Part shown: positions 1 to 5,538 of the stretch, one piece after another | Layout of the letters: each line of letters starts with the position of its first letter | How positions within the stretch are numbered: the stretch's first letter is position 1 | NCBI GenBank assembly: GCA_015229165.1 | Contig: JADGCD010000083.1 | Coordinates: forward strand, 1 to 8,331 | Direction: 5' to 3' | From: Nitrospinota bacterium | GTDB taxonomy: Bacteria; Nitrospinota_A; UBA7883; JADGGD01 | Length of the DNA: 8,331 nt | Program-made: the position numbers and the translations under genes | Notes under the pieces: generated by a model | What the model saw: only the letters and a program-made list of their open reading frames with translations | Databases searched by the model: none | What the model was told of the DNA's origin: nothing

Positions 1-677
1 GGCTGGTGGGGGGGATGGCCGACGCCTGCGCCGCCAACGGGGTGGCGCTGGTGGGGGGGGAGACGGCGGAGCTGCCGGGAACCTACGCCCCCGGCGAGTT
101 CGACCTGGTGGGGCTTGTCACCGGCGTGGTGGAACGGTCGAAGATCATCACCGGCGCGTCGATTGTCGAAGGGGACGTGATCCTCGGGCTGGCCTCTTCG
201 GGGCTCCACACCAACGGCTACACCCTGGCCCGGCGGGCGCTCTTCGGGCGGTTGGGGCTCTCGGTGGAGTCGGAGGTGGAGGGGATCGACGGGACCGTGG
301 GGGAGGCGCTGCTGGCGCCCCACCGGGACTATTCGCGGCTCCTCTGGCCGCTACTGCAGACCCACCCGGTGAAAGGGATCGCCCACCTGACCGGCGGGGG
401 CTTCATCGACAACATCCCCCGCATCCTCCCGGCCGCCGTCGACGCCGTCATCGACACCAAAGCATGGGAGGTTCCCCGGCTCTTCACCCTCATCGGCGAG
501 GGGGGGAACGTCCCGCAGACCGACATGTACCGGACCTTCAACATGGGGATCGGGCTGGTTCTGGTTCTCTCCCCCGAAGCGGCGAGCGCGCTGGCGGCGG
601 CGTTGGAAGGGGCGGGCGAGCGGGTCTACCGGCTGGGGCGGATCGAAAAGGGGAGCGGCGTGACGCGGCTGCGCTGA
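1..677 (+). CDS. purM: Phosphoribosylformylglycinamidine cyclo-ligase (AIR synthase), 5' end missing
   Basis: PurM makes 5-aminoimidazole ribonucleotide from FGAM with ATP, the fifth step of de novo purine synthesis in the cytoplasm. The frame is open from base 3 with no start inside the window. About 225 residues are visible, against roughly 345 for the family, so about the first 120 (with the N-terminal part of the ATP-binding domain) lie upstream. Visible PurM signatures, in order, are GGETAELPGTY, the GLASSGLHTNGY block, the C-terminal HLTGGGFIDNIPRILP block and RTFNMGIG near the end. Family knowledge places these in the two-domain PurM/ThiL fold. The gene ends at TGA 675-677 and faces the htrA gene 60 bp away. 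Codon use favours GGG and CGG, producing several runs of 7-8 G. In many bacteria purN follows purM; here it does not. Identification is firm. Confidence 0.97.
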   Translation, partial: LVGGMADACAANGVALVGGETAELPGTYAPGEFDLVGLVTGVVERSKIITGASIVEGDVILGLASSGLHTNGYTLARRALFGRLGLSVESEVEGIDGTVGEALLAPHRDYSRLLWPLLQTHPVKGIAHLTGGGFIDNIPRILPAAVDAVIDTKAWEVPRLFTLIGEGGNVPQTDMYRTFNMGIGLVLVLSPEAASALAAALEGAGERVYRLGRIEKGSGVTRLR

Positions 678-712
678 CACCGCCCTCCCCAATACTGCCG
701 AAAGCTGTCGCC

Positions 713-734
713 TTCCTCCCCGTGCGGGGAGGAA
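713..734. terminator. Perfect 9-bp hairpin between convergent purM and htrA
   Basis: TTCCTCCCC (713-721), loop GTGC, GGGGAGGAA (726-734). It sits in the 60-bp gap between two convergent stop codons, where a shared terminator is expected. It lacks a U-tract in either direction: A residues follow it on the plus strand and GGCGACAGC follows on the minus strand. It is therefore either a weak or factor-assisted terminator or an extragenic palindrome that protects mRNA 3' ends. Confidence 0.55.
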
Positions 735-737
735 AAA

Positions 738-2228
738 TCATTCCTCCTCGGGGACCGTCAGAACAAAGAACTGGGTCGCCTTCCCCCGGCGGACCAGCAG
801 GGCCAGATTCTCCCCCGGTTTGGCGTCGTTCACCAGCTTCTCGAACTGGGCCACGCTCTTCAGGCGGGTCCGCTTCGCCTCAAGAATCACGTCCCGGGGG
901 CGAAGCCCCGCCTGCGCCGCAGGACCCCCCTGCGCCACCCCGGTGATCACGATCCCGTCCGGGGCGGGGAGGTCGAGCTGGCGGGCCAATTCCTTGGTCA
1001 CCGGCTCCACCGCCAGCCCCAGCCGGTCGATGCCGCTTCCTTCCTCCGACGGCGCATCCGCGTCGTCCCCTTCGGCGCTCTCGGCGGGCATTTCGCCCAA
1101 AGCGAAGGAGAGGGCGATCTCCTTCCCTTCCCGGACCACCCCCAGCTTGATCTTTGTCCCCGGCTTGCGGGCGCCGACCATCCGGGGCAGGTCGGACGAG
1201 GAGCCGACCGGTTCGCCGTCGAAGGAGACGATCACGTCCCCGGCCCGGATTCCCCCTTTGAGGGCGGGGGAGTCGTCGACCACATCCCCCACCAGGGCGC
1301 CCTTGTCGCTCTGGAGACCGAAAGCCTCCTTCATTTCCGGCGTGATCTGCTGGATCATCACCCCCAGCCAACCCCGGGAGACCTTCCCCCCCTTCAGGTC
1401 GGCCAGGATCGTCTTGGCCACGTTGATCGGCGTGGCGAAACCGATGCCGATGTTCCCTCCGGCCATGCCGCCGGTGAAAATCGCCGTGTTGATGCCGACC
1501 ACTTCCCCCTTCACGTTGAGCAGCGGCCCCCCCGAGTTCCCCGGGTTGATGGAGGCGTCGGTCTGGATGAAATCGTCATAGGGCCCCGCGCCGATCTCCC
1601 GCCCCTTGGCCGAGACCACCCCCACCGTCACCGAGCCGGAGAAGCCGAAGGGGTTGCCGATGGCGATGACCCATTCCCCCACCTGGAGACCGGCCGAGTC
1701 CCCCAGCTTCATGACCGGCAGATCCCGCTCCGGCTTGATCTTGATCAGGGCGATGTCGGTCTTCGGGTCGGCGCCCACCAGCGTGGCCGGATATTCCTTG
1801 TTCTTCCCCCCGAGGCCGTTGCCGAAGGAGACCACAATCTCGTCGGCCTGTTTGACCACATGGTAGTTGGTCAGGATGAAGCCATCCTTCTCCACGACAA
1901 AGCCGGAGCCGAGCGACTGGCGCTCCTGTTCGCCGGGCATCTCCTGCCCGTAGAACCGCTCGTAGAACTGGCGGAGCCGCTCGTCATCCCTGGTGGGATG
2001 GAGGGGGCGCTTGGCCTTCTGGGTGGTCGAGATATTGACCACCGCCGGGGTCTGCTCCCGGGCGATCTTGGCGAAAATATTGGTCGGCGCCGCTTCGTCC
2101 TGCTGGGCCTGCGCGGTCACGGGGGAGAGAGGCTCCGGCTGGGAGAGGAGATGGTGGCCGCCGGCGCCGATGAGAACGAGGGCAAGCCCGGTGAGGGCTG
2201 CCCGGGTCGAAGAGATGAAGGATGACAC
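738..2228 (-). CDS. htrA: Periplasmic Do/DegQ-type serine protease with two PDZ domains (HtrA family)
   Basis: This is an envelope quality-control protease that cleaves or holds misfolded periplasmic proteins. From the chosen GTG start the product is 496 aa. It has a short N-terminus, a hydrophobic segment (about residues 10-25, ALTGLALVLIGAGG) and a possible signal-peptidase site near VTAQA. The trypsin-like domain follows, with the catalytic triad His123 (TNYHVV), Asp158 (DPKTDIAL) and Ser232 (GNSGGPL). PDZ1 lies at about 285-380 and PDZ2 at about 400-492, joined by an acidic linker (ESAEGDDADAPSEEG). An upstream in-frame ATG at 2274-2276 would give 512 aa, but it has no ribosome site and overlaps an extended -10 promoter. 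GTG 2226-2228 is preceded by GGGAGA at good spacing. His sits in TNYHVV instead of the common TNNHVV. DegP, DegQ and MucD cannot be told apart from sequence alone. Confidence 0.96.
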   Translation of the reverse strand: MSSFISSTRAALTGLALVLIGAGGHHLLSQPEPLSPVTAQAQQDEAAPTNIFAKIAREQTPAVVNISTTQKAKRPLHPTRDDERLRQFYERFYGQEMPGEQERQSLGSGFVVEKDGFILTNYHVVKQADEIVVSFGNGLGGKNKEYPATLVGADPKTDIALIKIKPERDLPVMKLGDSAGLQVGEWVIAIGNPFGFSGSVTVGVVSAKGREIGAGPYDDFIQTDASINPGNSGGPLLNVKGEVVGINTAIFTGGMAGGNIGIGFATPINVAKTILADLKGGKVSRGWLGVMIQQITPEMKEAFGLQSDKGALVGDVVDDSPALKGGIRAGDVIVSFDGEPVGSSSDLPRMVGARKPGTKIKLGVVREGKEIALSFALGEMPAESAEGDDADAPSEEGSGIDRLGLAVEPVTKELARQLDLPAPDGIVITGVAQGGPAAQAGLRPRDVILEAKRTRLKSVAQFEKLVNDAKPGENLALLVRRGKATQFFVLTVPEEE

Positions 2229-2266
2229 GTCGTATCTCCCGTAAAGAGGCGATGAAGTATGCAGGA

Positions 2267-2275
2267 AGTATAGCA
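2267..2275 (-). promoter_or_regulatory. Extended -10 promoter for htrA
   Basis: Read on the minus strand, TGC TATACT (an extended -10 element, TGn plus a 5/6 match to TATAAT) lies at 2275-2267. Transcription would start near 2260, giving a leader of about 30 nt before the GTG at 2228. No good -35 is visible at 16-18 bp, which is common for extended -10 promoters. The upstream ATG alternative for htrA falls inside this promoter. Confidence 0.5.
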
Positions 2276-2340
2276 TGCGTTATTGCCGGTAATGGCTCTT
2301 TGGTTTGTATCAAATTGTAAAAACAGGGCTAAAAAACTGT

Positions 2341-2370
2341 TTGACAATCCGTCAGATTATGTAAAAATAT
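2341..2370 (+). promoter_or_regulatory. Sigma-70-type promoter for the ribbon-helix-helix gene, with possible operator
   Basis: A perfect -35 TTGACA at 2341-2346 is followed by A/T-rich -10 candidates: TAAAAA at 2362-2367, AAATAT at 2365-2370, or a TGT-AAAAAT extended form. The predicted start is near 2376, about 40 nt before the ATG. The -35 overlaps a small inverted repeat, TGAC-N5-GTCA (2342-2354), a plausible site for the encoded dimeric regulator. The flanks are distinctly A/T-rich against a GC-rich background. The promoter is a motif-based inference, and the operator is weaker. Confidence 0.5.
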
Positions 2371-2418
2371 TGCAGAAGCTGTTAAAAGCCGTCTATTGGC
2401 ACACGCATAAACTGATCA

Positions 2419-2604
2419 ATGGCAAAAAGCGAAGATACCGAAAAAAAGGTGCCGGTTACCACCCACCTTTATCAGCGCCAGATCGACCACCTCAACCGGG
2501 TCGCCAAGGAACTGCAAGTTACCAAGGCGGTCCTCTTTCGCGAGGCGATTGAGCAGCTGCTGAAACGGTATGAGGAGCGACAGCTCGATATCGGTATCAA
2601 GTGA
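2419..2604 (+). CDS. Small ribbon-helix-helix (CopG/Arc-like) DNA-binding protein
   Basis: This 61-residue protein has a polar lysine-rich N-terminus (1-10) and a beta-ribbon segment at about 11-17 (VPVTTHL). Helix A runs about 18-31 (YQRQIDHLNRVAKE), a turn falls at LQVTK, and helix B covers about 36-51 (KAVLFREAIEQLLKRY). This is the usual layout of dimeric MetJ/Arc/CopG regulators, in which the ribbon inserts into the major groove. Proteins of this kind often repress their own promoter or act as antitoxins. No toxin-like gene follows, so an antitoxin role is not supported here. The ATG has no clear Shine-Dalgarno sequence (upstream ATAAACTGATCA), so translation may be weak or rely on the A/T-rich leader. 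A hairpin directly follows the stop codon. The fold call is good; the target and function are unknown. Confidence 0.8.
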   Translation: MAKSEDTEKKVPVTTHLYQRQIDHLNRVAKELQVTKAVLFREAIEQLLKRYEERQLDIGIK

Positions 2605-2619
2605 CGGGCCATTGGCCCG
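2605..2619 (+). repeat. Short perfect inverted repeat just after the RHH gene
   Basis: CGGGCC-ATT-GGCCCG starts at the first base after the stop codon of the ribbon-helix-helix gene. The stem is strong, but the next bases (ACACATACG) hold no U-tract. It may stabilise the mRNA 3' end or be a weak terminator. Confidence 0.4.
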
Positions 2620-2822
2620 ACACATACGCCGCAGCGTCAACGCAGACAGGTTTTCAGCTGCGCCAAAGCTTGGCATCAACTCGGAGTAGGCCGGATCAAG
2701 ACCACCACTGTACTGACCACCACCTTGCAGGCGGTTCCGGCGACGGGGCCGCAGGCAAACCACCACTTCCTACACTTCGGCCTGGTCTGAGGAATGGCGT
2801 CCTCCCCGGACGTCTTTGATGT
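2620..2822. other. Stretch without a recognisable gene
   Basis: Between the ribbon-helix-helix gene and the large hairpin I see no ORF with family resemblance, no tRNA and no rRNA. A short open frame (2601-2819, plus) has a Q/H/P/G-rich translation without domain features. A loose CGCAGC/GCTGCG pairing (about 2632-2664) is the only structure noticed. It could be decayed coding sequence or leader/trailer RNA. Confidence 0.4.
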
Positions 2823-2823
2823 A

Positions 2824-2868
2824 GACTGGCCCCCGGTTCTCCCCGAACCGGGGGCTGGTCACCTTTTG
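2824..2868 (+). terminator. Very stable 16-bp GC-rich hairpin, terminator-like
   Basis: The core GCCCCCGGTTC (2829-2839) pairs perfectly with GAACCGGGGGC (2845-2855) around a TCCCC loop. The stem extends outward through two G-T wobbles and then CAG/GTC-type pairs (2824-2828 with 2856-2860), about 16 bp in all. The sequence ACCTTTTGCC follows, a short U-tract starting 3 nt after the stem. It may end transcription from the ribbon-helix-helix gene before the 6S region. Confidence 0.5.
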
Positions 2869-2939
2869 CCCTCCGTCGCTCCGCAGGTTCGTTAAGAATC
2901 AATTAGTTGCAAGTCCATCTGCCGTCTGCCCCTATTCGC

Positions 2940-2969
2940 TTGCCGCAGGGGGGGCGCTCATGGTATAAG
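2940..2969 (+). promoter_or_regulatory. Promoter upstream of the 6S RNA region (extended -10)
   Basis: TTGCCG (2940-2945), an 18-bp spacer, then TGG-TATAAG (2961-2969), a strong extended -10. The predicted start is near 2976, which is where a GACGTGG...CCACGTC stem (2977-2983 with 3015-3021) begins. It lies about 72 nt before the inferred mature 6S 5' end, so it would make a longer precursor. E. coli ssrS likewise has a distal promoter that yields a processed precursor. No comparable -10 is seen immediately before 3048. Confidence 0.5.
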
Positions 2970-3047
2970 GTATTGAGACGTGGAAGGTTGCGCGGACTGC
3001 GGTCCACCGGTCGCCCACGTCGTCGCTGACCGGATGAACAGGGTTAC

Positions 3048-3264
3048 AACCCCTGCGGCGTTCGCGAGGGCCGAGCGTTTTTTGAGCCAATGCTCATGTT
3101 TTGGGAATCTACTCTGGCCGTGGTGCGCAAGTCCGCAGACCGGGAGCAAGAGGATCGCTCCTCTCCCTCCGGCGGGTCTGATCGGAAAGCCTGAAGCGGC
3201 CATACCCGATTCCCACCTGGTAAACCAGGTTCAAAAAACAGGCCGCACGGCGCATGCGGGGGTT
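3048..3264 (+). ncRNA. ssrS: 6S RNA
   Basis: 6S RNA mimics an open promoter, binds the housekeeping RNA polymerase holoenzyme and lowers transcription in stationary phase. A closing helix pairs 3048-3057 with 3255-3264 (AACCCCTGCG with TGCGGGGGTT, including two G-T pairs). A second helix pairs TTTTTTGAGCC (3078-3088) with GGTTCAAAAAA (3228-3238). Next comes a bubble of about 14 nt on the 5' side, with a CCTGG-TAAA-CCAGG hairpin in its 3' strand. The terminal arm contains GGGAATC/GATTCCC (3103-3109/3208-3214), TGGCCG/CGGCCA (3115-3120/3197-3202), CAGACC/GGTCTG (3136-3141/3175-3180) and AGAGGA-TCGC-TCCTCT (3149-3164). As I recall E. coli 6S, it shares GTTCGC.AG..GGCC, TGAGCC...TCAT and GGTTCAA...ACAG in the same order. 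At about 217 nt it is longer than the E. coli RNA (183 nt), mainly in the terminal arm. The ends are estimates. Confidence 0.85.
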
Positions 3265-3270
3265 TCTTTT
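3243..3270 (+). terminator. Intrinsic terminator at the 6S RNA 3' end
   Basis: CCGCA (3243-3247), loop CGGCGCA, TGCGG (3255-3259), then GGG and TTTCTTTT (3263-3270). The 3' arm is shared with the 6S closing helix, so the terminator hairpin would form during transcription and then rearrange. Confidence 0.6.
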
Positions 3271-3273
3271 ATC

Positions 3274-3313
3274 GGCCGGAAGGCCAATCCCCGTTCACGG
3301 GCCTTTTCATTTT
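3274..3313 (+). terminator. Second, back-up terminator after 6S
   Basis: AAGGCC (3280-3285) pairs with GGCCTT (3300-3305) around a loop that can itself form CCCG-TTCA-CGGG. The T-rich tail TTCATTTTC follows. A competing GGCC-GGAA-GGCC hairpin occupies 3274-3285. Tandem terminators would insulate 6S from rny. Confidence 0.5.
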
Positions 3314-3466
3314 CGGTTCGCACGGGGGGCTTCCGTCCGTGCGAATGAGCGTCGGACGGAAAACGCCGGTCGCGGGCGATCCGTTTCGGCGCTTTGACGC
3401 CGCTTCGGTTTTGTCAGGCGGCCTGCGCGATGGTCGTTTCACGACGCCGGTCGTTCCGGCGACGTG
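3314..3466 (+). promoter_or_regulatory. Hairpin cluster in the rny leader, including two mutually exclusive stems
   Basis: Stem 1 is TTCGCACGG (3317-3325) with CCGTGCGAA (3337-3345). Stem 2 is TTCCGTCCG (3331-3339) with CGGACGGAA (3353-3361). Both are perfect 9-bp pairs that share 3337-3339, and each arm of one lies in the loop of the other, so only one can form fully. Downstream are CGGCG-CTTTGA-CGCCG (3387-3402), CAGGC-G-GCCTG (3415-3425) and a 10-bp stem with one A-A mismatch, CACG-A-CGCCGG with CCGGCG-A-CGTG (3440-3466). The arrangement is seen directly; a regulatory role in rny expression is inferred. Confidence 0.45.
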
Positions 3467-3848
3467 TGAGATGGAGTAAAACCCCGGCGCGCCCGATAGG
3501 GGCGGGTCGGAGAGGATGACGTACACGTGATTCTTCGCCTGCTGGAAATGGTTCGGACGACGCTCCTTTCGATGGTGGCGTCGCCGGTTCGTCGCGTCGG
3601 CTCTGCCGTCGCGTCGGCATATCCTTCCCCGCAGCGCTTTGCCCGGGTCGTCCCGACCCCGCATCCCTCCCGGTCGACGGCGCTGTTCCGTCAGGCCGCC
3701 GGGGCGGTGGTCGACGACAGGTTCCTCGGATCGCCGGTGACGGCGCTCGCCACCCCCCGCGTCGCGCGGTGGGGCGGAATCCGCTGACCGCTCCCGCACA
3801 TCACGCCCGTTCGCCTCTCCCCCGCCGCCTGACGCGCCGATAACCGGG
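3467..3848. other. Non-coding stretch upstream of rny
   Basis: No gene of recognisable family. One 86-codon frame (GTG 3527 to TGA 3785-3787, plus) has high GC at third positions and a GGAGAGG 11 nt upstream. Its product is Arg/Ala/Val/Ser/Pro-rich with almost no acidic residues and no motif, and I do not call it a gene. An 11-bp direct repeat GTCGCGTCGGC occurs at 3591-3601 and 3609-3619. CG-rich pairing possibilities are frequent. Confidence 0.4.
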
Positions 3849-3867
3849 GCGGTCCTGTCGGGACCGT
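3849..3867 (+). promoter_or_regulatory. Hairpin just upstream of the rny ribosome site
   Basis: CGGTCC (3850-3855), loop TGTCG, GGACCG (3861-3866), with further pairing possible between GGGC before and GCCC after it. It ends about 16 nt before the AGGGG ribosome site of rny, close enough to affect initiation or serve as an RNase landing site. Function is inferred. Confidence 0.35.
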
Positions 3868-3897
3868 CCGCCCACGCCATTCAGGGGAAAGGTGTTC

Positions 3898-5472
3898 ATG
3901 GAAATCGTTATTGCAGCGGTGATTGCGCTACTCGTCGGCGGGGGCGCAGGCTTCGCCCTCCGCAAGGCCTCCGGCTCCGCCAAGGCGGCCGAGATGGAAG
4001 CCGAAGCCAAGAAGCGGCTCGAAGAAGCCGACCAGATCGTCGCCCGGGCCCGGACCGAGGCCCAGACCATCGCCAAGGAAGCGCGGCTCGAAGCCAAGGA
4101 GAGCGCCCTACGGGCCAACGCCGAGCTCGAAGAGCGGGTGCTGGAGCGGAAGAAGGAGATCGAAGCCATCGAAGGGCGCCTCCTCCACCGGGAAAAGACC
4201 CTCGACAAGAAGATCGAGCAGGCCGAGCGGCGTGAAGCGGAGTACAACAAGAAAGAGAGCCGGATCGACGAGATCAAGCGGGGACTGGAAGAAAAGCGCG
4301 ACGAGATCGACGTCATCATCCGCCAACAGATCGACCGCTTGCAGGAACTGGCCGGCATGACCGCCGAGCAGGCCAAAGCCGAACTCAAAGAGCGGATCTT
4401 CGGCGAAGCCCGCCTCGAAGTGGCCGGTACGGTGAAACAGATGGAGGACGAGGCCAAGGCCGAAGCCAACGACAAGGCCCACTTCATCATCGCCCAGGCC
4501 ATCCAGCGGTACGCCTCCGACCATGTGGCCGAGAACACCGTCAGCGTGGTCGACCTCCCCAACGACGACATGAAAGGGCGGATCATCGGCCGCGAAGGGC
4601 GCAACATCCGGGCGCTGGAAGTGGCCACCGGGGTCGATCTGATTATCGACGACACCCCCAACGCGGTTATCGTCTCCTGTTTCGACCCGGTCAAGCGGGA
4701 GATCGCCCGGCAGACCCTGTCGCGCCTCATCCACGATGGCCGTATTCATCCGGGCCGGATCGAGGAGACCGTCGCCAAGATCACCAAGGAAGTGGAGCAG
4801 GGAATCAAGGAAGAGGGGGAGAAGGCGGTCTTCGAACTGGGGCTCGACGGCATCCACCCGGAGATCGTCAAGACCCTCGGGCGCCTGAAGTACCGGACCT
4901 CCTATTCCCAGAACGTGCTGCGCCATTCCATCGAGGTCGGGTTCCTCTCCGGCATGATGGCGGCCGAGCTGGGGCAGAACGTGAAGCTGGCCCGCCGGGC
5001 GGGGCTCCTGCACGACCTGGGCAAGGCGCTGGACCAGAACCAGGAGGGGACCCATACCCAGATCGGGCTGGAGCTGGCCCGTCGCTACAACGAGCCGAAG
5101 GTGGTGCAAAACGCCATCGCCAGCCACCACGAGGATGTGCCGGCGGAGTCGGTGATCGCGGTGCTGGTGGCCGCCGGCGACGCGCTTTCGGCTTCGCGTC
5201 CGGGCGCCCGGCGGGAGATGCTGCAGAACTACATCAACCGGATGCAGAAGCTCGAAGAGATCGGCCAGTCGTTCGCGGGGGTGGAAAATGTCTTCGCCAT
5301 CCAGGCGGGGCGGGAGATTCGGGTCGTCGTGGAGCCGGATACGATCCGCGATTCGGAGGCGTTCTTCCTGGCCAAGGATATCGCCAAGAAGATCGAAGGG
5401 GAGCTGGCCTACCCGGGCGAAATCCGGGTGACGGTCATCCGGGAAACCCGCGTAACGGACTTTGCCCGATAA
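3898..5472 (+). CDS. rny: Ribonuclease Y, membrane-anchored endoribonuclease
   Basis: RNase Y makes the initial cuts in many mRNAs at the inner face of the membrane, the role RNase E plays elsewhere. The 524-aa product matches the usual length of about 520. Residues 1-20 are one membrane segment (IVIAAVIALLVGGGAGFAL). A long charged coiled coil spans about 25-190 and is rich in Glu, Lys and Arg. The KH domain lies at about 210-275 with the GRIIGREGRNIR loop (228-238). The HD phosphohydrolase domain lies at about 335-430, with His343 (LRHSIEVG), His372-Asp373 (LLHDLGKA), His410-His411 and Asp428 (AAGDALSASRPGAR). A conserved C-terminal domain ends in VTVIRETR. ATG 3898 is chosen because AGGGGAAAGG precedes it; GTG 3892, in frame two codons upstream, lies inside that ribosome site. 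The leader is long and structured, and ymdB follows. Confidence 0.97.
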   Translation: MEIVIAAVIALLVGGGAGFALRKASGSAKAAEMEAEAKKRLEEADQIVARARTEAQTIAKEARLEAKESALRANAELEERVLERKKEIEAIEGRLLHREKTLDKKIEQAERREAEYNKKESRIDEIKRGLEEKRDEIDVIIRQQIDRLQELAGMTAEQAKAELKERIFGEARLEVAGTVKQMEDEAKAEANDKAHFIIAQAIQRYASDHVAENTVSVVDLPNDDMKGRIIGREGRNIRALEVATGVDLIIDDTPNAVIVSCFDPVKREIARQTLSRLIHDGRIHPGRIEETVAKITKEVEQGIKEEGEKAVFELGLDGIHPEIVKTLGRLKYRTSYSQNVLRHSIEVGFLSGMMAAELGQNVKLARRAGLLHDLGKALDQNQEGTHTQIGLELARRYNEPKVVQNAIASHHEDVPAESVIAVLVAAGDALSASRPGARREMLQNYINRMQKLEEIGQSFAGVENVFAIQAGREIRVVVEPDTIRDSEAFFLAKDIAKKIEGELAYPGEIRVTVIRETRVTDFAR

Positions 5473-5490
5473 CCGAACGCGATACAATTT

Positions 5491-5527
5491 CGGAGGCGGG
5501 CGAGAGCCCGCCTCCGTTCTGTTTGAT
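5491..5527 (+). terminator. Strong 11-bp hairpin between rny and ymdB
   Basis: CGGAGGCGGGC (5491-5501), loop GAGA, GCCCGCCTCCG (5506-5516), followed by TTCTGTTTG. The tail has 6 T in 9 nt, so partial termination is likely, making this an attenuator or mRNA stabiliser that sets the rny:ymdB ratio. A weak promoter-like pair (TTTGCC at 5461, TACAAT at 5483-5488, 16-bp spacing) precedes it and could start a separate ymdB transcript. Confidence 0.6.
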
Positions 5528-5538
5528 GGAGTGAGCTT

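Noticed and set aside
820..1581. 253-codon plus-strand frame within htrA
   Set aside because: It is the complement of a certain protease gene, and its translation is low-complexity Ser/Pro/Arg.
2416..2766. 116-codon minus-strand frame over the ribbon-helix-helix gene
   Set aside because: Half is the exact complement of the RHH gene and the rest has no features.
3054..3240. tmRNA or SRP RNA instead of 6S
   Set aside because: There is no tRNA-like end with GGTTCGA or CCA and no tag frame, and the SRP GGAAG...AGCAG loop is missing. The closing helix with bubble fits 6S.
2980..3348. 122-codon plus-strand frame
   Set aside because: It covers the 6S RNA and its terminators; the RNA explanation fits the structure, the frame does not.
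3527..3787. 86-codon plus-strand frame with a GTG start upstream of rny
   Set aside because: It has a distant GGAGAGG and high GC3, but a strongly basic, motif-free product in very GC-rich DNA, where such frames are common. Worth a homology search, not a call.
3269..3880. 203-codon minus-strand frame upstream of rny
   Set aside because: The Arg/Gly/Pro-rich product resembles no family, and it runs through hairpins and the 6S terminator region.
3801..4730. 309-codon minus-strand frame opposite the rny coiled coil
   Set aside because: It is very rich in Ser, Arg and Ala, as expected from the complement of Glu/Lys/Ala codons; a mirror of rny.
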